Assembly: GCA_029962745.1 (NCBI GenBank)
Contig: CM057159.1
Span: 26,729,999 to 26,793,998, forward strand
Direction: 5' to 3'
From: Echinometra lucunter
Taxonomy: Eukaryota > Echinodermata > Echinoidea > Camarodonta > Echinometridae
DNA length: 64,000 bases
The notes under the pieces were generated by a model. That model had not been told where the DNA came from, did not search any database, and saw only the letters and a program-made list of their open reading frames with translations. The position numbers and the translations under genes are program-made. Shown piece after piece: positions 37,701 to 45,513 of the stretch (within the stretch, counting starts at the first letter, position 1; each line of letters begins with the position of its first letter).

Positions 37701-38301
37701 CATGAAAAAAATGAAATTATTCCCTGAAGAAAAGGATTTTTTCATGAATTAGAGTTGATTTACAAACATGTATGCCATGAAAGGTACATTCCAATTCTCA
37801 AATTTCAAGAGAATTATGTATATTATTCAGATGGTTATTGGTTAATTAGTAGTATACCAAAGTAAGGATAATTCAGCATTAATTTTGTTTTCTGGTTTTG
37901 AATCTCCTCCCATTTGCATATTAGTTTAGTAAGTTCTTTGTGTGTTGTTTATTTTGAAGAGCCCTCTACAAAATGATTAATCGATTTGAACCATTGGTAT
38001 CACTCTCTCATACTGAATCCACCAGATGACAGTTAACTGGCAATCAGCTGACCTGACTGACAGACAGCGAGCCATTCTAGAACTGGCTATGGCAGTCACC
38101 AAAAATGAACCAATCACCGATGAGCATTTCACCAACCTTGAGCGGCATGGTCTTGACCAACGTGATGCCTTTGACATTGGCCATTATGCTGCTTTCTTTG
38201 CTCTGGCTAACAGGCTCTCTACCTTCACCAAACTGAGACCAAATGATGAGTTCTCAGGTGAAATACAAATTTTCTCATGTTGTTTCACCAATGTTTCTTA
38301 G
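15996..38301 (+). CDS. AhpD-like peroxidase-related protein, paralogue B, with mitochondrial presequence
   Basis: Exons at 15996-16085, 20993-21151, 37395-37622 and 38026-38257 (or read through to a stop at 38301) join without frame breaks into about 237-250 residues. Residues 1-30 (MALSVCRLFTRARPILPMRR...) have six arginines, no acidic residue and a likely amphipathic helix, so a mitochondrial matrix presequence is inferred. Residues 31-83 include FPIPDRETLPEDIQRVMKEV. Residues 84-159 contain the CxxCxxxH centre at Cys136, Cys139 and His143. Position 124, twelve residues before Cys136, is Ser; the AhpD family and paralogue A have Glu there. The last exon carries RQRAILELAMAV and HGLDQRDAF. 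The family is expected to detoxify hydroperoxides; loss of the Glu may alter or remove that activity (inference). The C-terminus is uncertain: the NDEF segment is followed at once by a GT-donor-like CAG|GTGAAA, and no LGRIPRE-like end was found downstream. Confidence 0.85.
16967..17148. repeat. Homopurine run followed by homopyrimidine run
   Basis: About 105 bp of almost pure GGA/GAA (16967-17072) are followed, after a short junction, by about 75 bp of almost pure CTT/CCT (17074-17148). The halves are roughly self-complementary, so the region can form a hairpin, and each half can form triplex DNA. Confidence 0.85.
18714..18770. repeat. (GA)n microsatellite
   Basis: About 55 bp of GA dinucleotide, followed by a short T/G homopolymer. 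Confidence 0.95.
18875..18952. mobile_element. Short palindrome, GCCAGAAGGG family, copy 1
   Basis: The left arm CTGTTTAGAGCCAGAAGGG pairs with the right arm CCTTCTGGCTCCAAACAG, with ATTAA words inside. It shares the AGCCAGAAGGG(C/T)ATTAA core with 30061-30120, and a diverged GGCAGAAGGGC core with 41087-41232. A half copy may lie at about 58990-59010. Confidence 0.6.
18978..19188 (-). mobile_element. tRNA-derived SINE, minus orientation
   Basis: On the minus strand, TTGCAAAGTTGGTAAGAGC resembles an internal A box and GGTCGTCAGTTCGATTTCC a B box, at tRNA-like spacing (about 19117-19188). The body downstream contains TGTGTCTTTCGGCAAGATA, a word common to animal tRNA-derived SINEs. The head is too diverged for a functional tRNA. 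Confidence 0.6.
20993..21151 (+). CDS. Paralogue B, exon 2
   Basis: Acceptor TTCTTGCCGCAG before 20993; donor CAG|GTGAGA after 21151. It has 53 codons in phase 0, matching exon 2 of paralogue A in length. It encodes a variable lead (DCLGRCFARFQGTSS) and then PISRFPIPDRETLPEDIQ. Confidence 0.9.
21760..21804. repeat. (ATTC)n microsatellite
   Basis: About eleven ATTC units. Confidence 0.95.
22366..22524. mobile_element. Palindromic element with TACACTCT ends, copy 1
   Basis: TACACTCTCAGAAAA on the left and TTTTCTTAGAGAGTA on the right are inverted. GAAATATGAACTGAC pairs with GTCGGTTCATATTTC deeper inside. 159 bp, non-coding. The ends resemble those of 34996-35210. Confidence 0.65.
23400..23582. 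mobile_element. hAT-like MITE with CAGGGSCAGATCCAG ends
   Basis: The left end CAGGGGCAGATCCAG and the right end CTGGATCTGGCCCTG are inverted with one mismatch. CAGGG-type ends suggest hAT ancestry. AAAGTGGGG/CTTTGAAAAAT words occur at matching inner positions. No clear 8-bp duplication was seen. Confidence 0.55.
26120..27156. mobile_element. 1.04-kb foldback element with CACCGGCGAA repeats, TTA target duplication
   Basis: The ends TACCCCTTTCA and TGAAAGGGGTA are perfect inverted repeats, flanked by TTA at 26117-26119 and 27157-27159. Both ends carry many copies of CACCGGCGAA(C/G)TTC and its complement, in direct and inverted order. One example is the perfect hairpin around TCTCCACCTCTAGAGGTGGAGA near 27010-27035. 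The middle (26290-26900) is AT-rich and non-coding. The TWA duplication suggests PIF/Harbinger-type mobilisation. Confidence 0.75.
29139..29165. repeat. (GA)n then G run
   Basis: A GA dinucleotide tract followed by about ten G. Confidence 0.9.
30061..30120. mobile_element. Short palindrome, GCCAGAAGGG family, copy 2
   Basis: AGAGCCAGAAGGGCATTAACT on the left pairs with AGTTAATGCCCTTCTGGCTC on the right, leaving a loop of about 18 bp. It is nearly perfect, so it is probably the youngest copy of the three. Confidence 0.7.
30508..30555. repeat. GT/GC alternating purine-pyrimidine tract
   Basis: About 48 bp of TG and CG dinucleotides, a sequence able to adopt Z-DNA. Confidence 0.9.
31655..31876 (+). 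repeat. LINE/SINE 3' tail followed by an ATT array
   Basis: AAAGCGCTTCGATATAAATC and AAAGTGCTATTTAAGTAGAAG are the 3' end signature of CR1/L2-type elements and their SINEs. They run directly into about 145 bp of ATT/ATC/GTT triplets (31729-31876), as these elements end in simple repeats. Confidence 0.75.
34996..35210. mobile_element. Palindromic element with TACACTCT ends, copy 2
   Basis: Long arms of about 70 bp each: TACACTCTTAAAGCAAAAC on the left against the inverse of TTGTTTTCAGAATGTA on the right. GAAAATGACTAGATGAA, GTCAGCTGGGTGCAACTAA and CTAGTCA are each mirrored on the opposite arm. Non-coding; 215 bp. Confidence 0.75.
35624..35950. mobile_element. Degenerate relative of the TTAA element at 6830-7412
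   Basis: The left end TTTAAAGGGAAAGTCCACCC resembles TTAAAGGAGAATGCAACCC. The interior GATATCAT...TCTCCATTCACTTTGTAC and AATTTCACATTTTCT matches the interior of the 6830 element in order. The right end is decayed (CACTCCTCTTTAAG). Confidence 0.5.
37395..37622 (+). CDS. Paralogue B, exon 3 (CxxC exon with Glu-to-Ser change)
   Basis: Acceptor TTGTCTGTCACAG before 37395; donor CAG|GTTCTG after 37622, a weak donor. It has 76 codons in phase 0, the same as paralogue A exon 3. It contains ENKCVYCTVSH, and Ser at the place of the family Glu (KEDKSFISL against KADKEMIVV in A). Confidence 0.9.
38026..38257 (+). CDS. Paralogue B, exon 4
   Basis: Acceptor GAATCCACCAG before 38026. The frame MTVNWQSADLTDRQRAI... 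matches exon 4 of A position by position through RPNDEF. The sequence then reads TCAG|GTGAAA, which could be a phase-1 donor; without splicing the frame closes at 38301 after SGEIQIFSCC... A possible AATAAA lies at 38684-38689. Confidence 0.8.
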
Positions 38302-39619
38302 GTGATTTTAATAGTTCTGCATAATCTTCCTTCAGAAGATTCAACCTAAATCACAATTTACTGATCAAAGTTGAAAGTTGACCACTTTCCAATTATCATA
38401 ATGATGTTTTGTGTGGTAGTAAGAATGATTTCCTCAAATTTTGGATTTTCATTCCAAATTCTGACTTCCCTGGAAGTAAGTGTGGAAAGGAAAATCTGCA
38501 TGAATTTTAATAATTTGATGTAGAGAACAATATTAAATTTTATGATAAGCTATTTAAACCAGAAATTCCTGGTAGCATGTCATTTTCATGAACTGTGTTC
38601 CAATTTGCAAAATTTGCATGATCCTAAATTACATACTAATAAGTTGTACGATAACATTGATTGCAATTTACAAAATTTCCTGCAATAAACTAGTTAACAG
38701 TTTTTGAAACTTGTAGTTTCTCAGTATTATATCAGCTGTATAAATGCCCCTGAACATTGCTTACTTTCTTTTCATCCTGTATTGTTTTTTCTTCTTTGTC
38801 TCTTTCTTGTCACCCTTGTCCTTTTCTTCTGTGTTAGCAGTCTAATACTCATCAGTTACCTAAGACTCATCAGTAATCTCAATGAGAACAGCAGCTAGAG
38901 CTATCTGCAACAAGATCTATCAGGAATCTAACTGGGACCACACCAAGTTTTTCTCATCCCATTATTTTCTATTTCCTCATCATTTGTTATGAACATTGCT
39001 ACACTGTCATCAGCCTGTGCATTTTCACATTGCAGACAGTCATATTTTCTTTCCTTTCTTTGTGTCTCTGTACTGCAGAATAATAATCTGTAATCCAAGA
39101 CTCAGTAGTGATCTCTAGGGAACAGGAGAGATAGCTATCTGCAACAAGATACCAGACCAAGTTCTCTTAGGAATCCAGGACCAAACAGCCTTCTGGCACT
39201 CCACTTCTAAAAAAGGGGGCTGCAACAAGATATCCAAGCTAGCTGTACTGCCATTGGTGTTGATTGCTGTGTCTAGTACATGGGGTTATTGGTGTTTTGC
39301 TTTGTCAGTGCACATTCTAAATATAAGAGATGAGGGATTAAGAATTTCTCAAAGGAAGGGAACTAGAATCCTGAGCCAGAATTAATGCCATAGGTAATGA
39401 ATATGGTTTTATGATTTTATGACACCGTATAAACTAAGAAATTATGCATTGTGAGAATGCAAATTGCTAGTGTTATTTTGTTTACCAGAAGTATACCCTT
39501 GTGAAAAAGTACTTATGATATGCATGATACCACATGGTAGTTTGATGGTATACTACGGTATTATAATTAATTTGAAGGTAAACCATATACTATCAAATTA
39601 CTATGGGTACTAGGTGAGG

Positions 39620-40000
39620 TGAAATGAAGTGAGTTGGCATAGTTCGTAAAGCATCTGTCTGTTGAACCAAAGATCATGGGCTCCAATCCATCCTCTGCAG
39701 ATGTGGACTGAAGCCAGCAATGTGTGTCAATGTGCCCCTCTCCTATTTCCTAGATGAAGACTATGTTACAATGGAAATCTCTGTCCTTTGGGTAGGACAT
39801 TTCATGAACACCCTGTGTAAAGGAGAGTCACCACTTTGGCACTTCAAGAACTCACTGCACTTTTCTAAGAAAAGGAGGGGGAACCCCTGTGTAGTGGCAC
39901 ACCTGTACATCCCTATCAGTTATACTAGGAGGAAAGACCCAGTCATTTTTCCCCTCCCAGGCATTGGTAATGCCAAATACTTAATAATGATAATAATGAT
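39620..40000 (+). mobile_element. tRNA-derived SINE, plus orientation
   Basis: GAGTTGGCATAGTTCGTAAAG (about 39631) reads as an A box and CATGGGCTCCAATCCATCC (about 39676) as a B box. The body runs to GGCATTGGTAATGCC and ends in AATAATGATAATAATGAT near 40000. The 3' part GGAGGAAAGACC...TCCCAGGCATTGGTAA recurs at about 63708-63780 as a separate fragment. Confidence 0.7.
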
Positions 40001-41086
40001 AGTTATAAAGGAATTCGATAGTAAAATGGGAGGCACAAAAACTGATCTTCATTCACATACAAGTGTGGTTTGATAGAAAATATTGTAAAATGAATAAGCA
40101 TCAGCATTAAAATTATTTGTGCTATTACAGTTATGCATTTCTAAATATATGAAAAGACAAATTCAGAACTTGCTGAATGAAATCATTGTGGTCTTAGGCT
40201 GAGGATGAATGTTTATTGCAGCAAAAACCTCTGAATGTGGAAGTGAAATGTTATATAAGAGGATGATGTGCATTCATTATTTTTATATAAAATCAAGGGT
40301 TTTGTGATATCTTATTCTTTCTCGAATCATCCATCTCAATTATGTTCAGGTTGCCTTCTTTTTTAAATAATGTGCAAGTAAGACAATGCAAAATATAATA
40401 TTCAGTTCCCTGCATGGAAAAAGATATCATATAAATGTATTTACTTATAATAGTGTTAATTAAAGATGGGTAAATTTTCTCAAGTGAAAAAAAAATCTGT
40501 TATACTGAAATGGGGGTAAATCTGTACTTCTGGAAGATGTTTTGTATTCCAAATTGCATACTGCTCAAATCATGTGTGAGATTGGGGATTTTTTCTTCAT
40601 ATTGAACTGTCCTGTGGGTATTCTGGATACATAAAATTATCAATGATTTTGATTTTCTGAAGTAGAAGACTTTGGCAGTCAGAACTATTACCCAAATTTA
40701 TAATATCACAGATTTTGTTTGAAGGGACTTTACTTTAACAGGTGAAACTTCTCACTTGGAATGAAGCTTGTAGAAATGTTTTAAATCCTAATACACAAGC
40801 TATTTCTCACAGGTTTGTAAATATGGTGTGATTTTTGTATATTCTACCCTGAATAGGTCATATACAAACTTTCCTAGATCTTCCTTCTTATTGAAGGGTT
40901 TTATTCTTTCTTTTTTATTGGCGAGGGGTTACTACTTTTTCTCCTGCTTGTCATTTTCTCACCTTTTCTGTCTGTATGCCCCCATCTCTCTTTCAATGAC
41001 AGTGATGAAGGGAACTGGTTTTCTCCATATAAAATGTGAAAACATTATGTATAAATAAAAATGATCTGAAAAAAGTACATTTCATT

Positions 41087-41232
41087 GTGCGGCTGGCAGA
41101 AGGGCGGTAGGCTCAAGCGCGCGCTATGTGAAATGTACAGTGCGCGTGCGCGTTAACCGCCCTTCTGCCAGCCACACAGAAGTTGAAAATAGTGTGTGCG
41201 TAATGCTTATGCCCTTCTGCCAGCCGCACGAC
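41087..41232. mobile_element. Three-arm palindrome, GGCAGAAGGGC family
   Basis: GCGGCTGGCAGAAGGGCGG pairs with CCGCCCTTCTGCCAGCCAC 60 bp later. A further CCCTTCTGCCAGCCGCAC lies 65 bp beyond and can pair with the same left arm. The core relates to the GCCAGAAGGGCATTAA palindromes at 18875 and 30061. Confidence 0.6.
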
Positions 41233-44200
41233 GATTTCTATTAAGTTGTATGAAAATATCAATAATGGCAATAAGCCCCAGACCCCCCCCCCCCACACAC
41301 ACTTTGGGTTGTCAGAGAGGGTCTAATGCTGCAAGAGAGGGGTATATAACGTACAAGACTAGCTGCCACAAAACTGTATAAATTACACCAAAAAAAACTG
41401 AAATAGATACTTTCTGAAATGTTAATGTGCTGCAGCTTGGTGAAGGAAGTGTACACTTTCTTCTTCTTGTATGTTAACCATGTATTCTTATAAAGTAATA
41501 TTTGGAAAAGAGGACAGAAACACAGCTAACATGAAAAGTGAAAAATCCCTTTTGTACATAGTACTATAGAATTTTATATATTTGTAGTCATTATTTTATA
41601 TGATGACAAACATAATGTGATATTGATATCAAGGGAGTATTATAATCATTGTAAATAGTACTTTTAACTGAAAAAATTGTGTCCTTTTAAAGTTTTACAT
41701 ATAAGCTGTATTCATGTGTGGGTGCCTACTCAGGTAAATATATTTTGGAAATTATTTTACAGGTTAAGAGTAATATAACTCTATATTATGTGGAAGAACG
41801 TTTTGTTTTTTGTTGTGTATTCGGTAATTATAGTTCATATGCATATACCATATTGTAGCGTCAGGGAAAGTTGGAATAATATGCAAATATTCTCAATGCA
41901 TATTTTGTATCTACTAAGTAGGTGCACATTAGAAAAATTTCCTTTTCTCCTTTTCATGAATTCCTTTTTTTGATTATTTGGCAAGTATATTCAGAAAATA
42001 TAACTGCTTTTAACTCTGATGTAATGACGTATTTCTGACTTTTATACTCTGATGAGGACAAAACATATTTTCTTCAATTTTCTTTTATTATGAAACCTTC
42101 ATTGTGCTTTATGTATGTAGTTATTTATGAAGGTTTGGACATTTGTTAATTGCACAATTAGAAATAACAGATATAAAAAAAACAACCCAAATTTTAAAGT
42201 CAATACAAAGATTAAGATTTGCCTTTAAATATAAGCAAAGGATATTAACAAAGAAAGAAACATCACAAAATGAGCTTTGCAATTTTTTTCATTTTATTAT
42301 TTCAAACTGATATATTTGTGATTCACAGATTGTGTGTTATTAACAGCAAAATAATATTGTGTACAAATTCCACAGAGAGTTTTAAGGCAAAATTTCATTA
42401 ATTGTTTGCACAGATCAGTAATCAGTTGCTGCTCTTTATAAAACAGTGTTTAAGACAATCCATATTTACATAAGTACAGGAAGAAATAGAAATGTTTGAC
42501 TGATTATGTGCAACCGCTAATTGACCAGCAATTTAAAGAGTAAAATCCACATCATGTGAAGATGCTATTTATGTATTCATATTCATTAGGAAGAAATGCT
42601 GCAAAATCTGAAATATATTTATACTTGTATTTTCTTTAAGGTTCTTGTTTTGGAAGTAATTTTAGGACTTAACTGGTGTCTTTATTATTCATAAACAGAG
42701 ACCACCATAAATAGGATTTGTGAAACTGTGTACCACCGATTCTTAATCGCTTCGTTTGCATATTTAAGAAAAATAATTTTTGTCTAGTTTTTTCAAAAGT
42801 TTGATGTGGACTATGATTTCATTTGGTAGCTTAACATGTATTACAGGTACTCTTAATCTAAATCTCTTGTACAAGGTTGGGACGCACATTGCATGAGCTA
42901 TTCTTTCAATTTTTCTGCTACCCTCTACTATATTCAATATTGTATATAAAAAAACCATGATCAAAATATTGGCATCTAAAGCAAAGTATTTGTTTATTAA
43001 AACAAAAAGACTAGTGCAGTATGCTTGCATTGGGATAAACATTGTAGACTGGCTAAACGAGGAAATGCACTCCTTTCGTAGAAATCCTGCAGAAGTAAAC
43101 TGAAGTGATTTTTGTTGTTGTTGTTTTTTTTGCTTTAAAATGTGCTGGCATTAAGTGATACATACAATCAATATCTACAATATTTAGTTTTCTTATAGGG
43201 GACCTATTTAGTATTCTGAATGTATGCAAAAAGGAAATGTAGATACTAATTTTGCTTTACCAATGATGGAAAATCATGGAATGTTTCAATTTATCATCTT
43301 TTAAATCCTGTATTCTCCTGTGTTTTCTGTGATGTGTACATGAAGTCTGCTCCAAACATTTTGAGAGATGAGAACAATAACTATAGCTATTGTGAGAAAC
43401 AAACATGTAAGAAAAATTGTAATATGCAAAGGTCTTATGGACAAAAAGTGATAAGTTACTAACTAAAGTGAATTGCTTTTATGATGAGTATTAAAAGACA
43501 AATTTTAAAAGCACATTTATGCTACTGCTGATTAGCTGCCTTGATCATTACATTCAAGCCATAACTGCATATATGATGCAATAATATTTTTCATATTTCT
43601 AGACTTTGGTCATTCAAGTCATCAAGTCATCTTGAATATGTTAATCAAGTCGTAAATACTACCATATTTGCGAGATGTTCTACACAAATTGTTATTTAGT
43701 TTTCACATACAATTTCATCTTCTGGAAAAGGGGACATCTCTTAATTCTTGTGTAATATTGACTTATTTGCATATACATGAAAATGTACCCCTATGATAAT
43801 ACATGCATGAATCGTCAGACAACATTCTAGTGCTATCATTATAATGTTCCATATTAAAATGTGAACATAAGAACACAGACTCACTAAAATTGGTAAACAC
43901 AATATTCAGATGTTTATGCTATAGTTCTTGGTCTCAGTTTGTTCTGAGATCAATTAAGAATGAATCATGTTTAGATTCTCATCTTGAGACTGTGTATCGC
44001 TCCAATGCATAAGTCTAAAAATACATCACAATAAAGGCTCAAAGCAAGGTTTTTTTCTGAAGAATAAGAAACGTCGAATGACACAAAGATATCTTTTGAG
44101 GACAAGTTAAGGAATGTGTGCACAATAAAAATAAATATACATGTTTAATTTCCTGTACAACTGCAGGACTAGCATATATTTCGATGGGGTTATATCTGAA

Positions 44201-45088
44201 ACCCTCTGAACCTCCAAAGTTTTCAAAACAAAATTTACTGATTATCAGCTTGACTTCTTTGAAAATTTATGCCTGGAAGGGCAAATATGAGATGAAAATT
44301 ATTTTTTTTATTAATTTATGAATTGTTTATAGTGCAAATGCATCAATTTAAATATTTGTGACAAGCACTTTCTTCCAATTTGCTAATACATCAAATTCAC
44401 AGTTGTGTTGAAGGTGAATCATATTGAGATGTCTTGTGTGGACATCAGCAGATTTGTATGGTCTTAGTAACCACTTGCAAAGACATCATGAATATATCAG
44501 GTGCTTCATAAATCCAAAATTAATGTGAGTTTTTTAGTCCTTTCAGACTATCATCCATTCCCCAAAGAAGCTCTATCCGGTATGTCCGCTGGACGAAACA
44601 AGAAAGACACTTTCTTCCTTTTCTATCTCTTTCAAACCAACGTCCTTTTCAGGACTAACCACACATTGAATACCTTAAACCTCTAATGAAATCCAAAATA
44701 TCACTACTACCTGTTCCTTACTTCACAAGAATTCATAGAGGTGTGTACACAATATCTTAAGCTAGATTGAGGGAAGACTGTGCAATCCATACTGAAGGGT
44801 GATGTGACAATCTGCACAGCAGTTATCAAGTATTTGATTGGTAGTACAGCAAGGGGAGAAGAAGAATTATAAGGGGACGGAAGGGACAAAAGGGACTCCC
44901 TGGGCCTGGGGAAGGACAATGGGAGGGTACTGAGAGCTAGAGAGAGATAATTCACGAAGACATGTTTAGAGACAGAGGGAAAGGTGAACAGACAGGAAAA
45001 GGGCGTACAAGAACAAAAAAAATGCTTAAACATTTTCAAGACTCTCTTACACAAAGAGTGCTCTTAACTTGATTTTGGACTTATAATA

Positions 45089-45165
45089 ACAATAAAATAT
45101 TGGATATTTATATAGCGCACATATCCACCAAATAGGTGCTCAAGGCGCTACCACTATTACCCTAC
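45089..45165 (-). mobile_element. LINE/SINE tail, minus orientation
   Basis: ATTTATATAGCGC ... GGTGCTCAAGGCGCT is the reverse complement of the AGCGCCTTGAGCACC...GCGCTATATAAAT tail shared by many CR1/L2-type elements and their SINEs. Confidence 0.6.
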
Positions 45166-45315
45166 CGGCTAAGCTTATCCAGAAGTTCACAAGCTTGAAC
45201 AAATCGTCTCTTCTCTCAAAGTCGCAGCCAACATATCAAACACTTTTGATTTACAAAAAAGTGGTATGGCAGTTTGAGCATTTTGGGGTTTACTGATGTA
45301 AAATCAACATAAATC

Positions 45316-45513
45316 TTAGGAAAGATCATCCTCCCATGGAGCTGACTTTGTTGAAGGCTGACATACAGGGGAAAGCGATATCCATTCTCTGAGGTGTTCA
45401 AGGCGGATTGTGGAGCGTCTGCAGGTGTTCTCCATAGTTGGACTGTCCATGGGCTGCGACAGGCAGAGATCTTGAGCATCACCATAGGTATAGGCCAAAT
45501 CGGAAACGGATTT
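45316..45513 (-). CDS. CIMIP2-like, last exon with apparent frameshift
   Basis: Acceptor CATTACACAG before 45513. Joined in phase 1 it reads QIRFRFG, the expected motif, but then meets a stop after LYLW. The neighbouring frame continues YTYGDAQDLCLSQPMDS to a stop at 45316, also as expected for the family. One surplus base in GGCC near 45494-45497 separates the two readings. Confidence 0.6.
   Translation of the reverse strand, partial: KSVSDLAYTYGDAQDLCLSQPMDSPTMENTCRRSTIRLEHLREWISLSPVCQPSTKSAPWEDDLS

Larger units (their letters stand above)
38302..45315. other. Region between paralogue B and the CIMIP2-like gene
   Basis: No supported coding exon. A small last exon of paralogue B could be hidden here. 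It contains a local imperfect duplication at about 38811-39190, a tRNA-derived SINE at 39620-40000, the multi-arm palindrome at 41087-41232, a C/CA tract near 41283-41302, and long AT-rich stretches (41300-44700) in which I see nothing. A minus-orientation LINE/SINE tail lies near 45089-45165. Confidence 0.55.

Noticed and set aside
39631..39700. tRNA gene on the plus strand
   Set aside because: Degenerate boxes (GGGCTCCAATCC) and unpaired arms; it is the head of a SINE.
39720..40073. 117-codon plus-strand frame
   Set aside because: It lies inside the SINE body, and part of it recurs at 63708-63780 as a repeat fragment.
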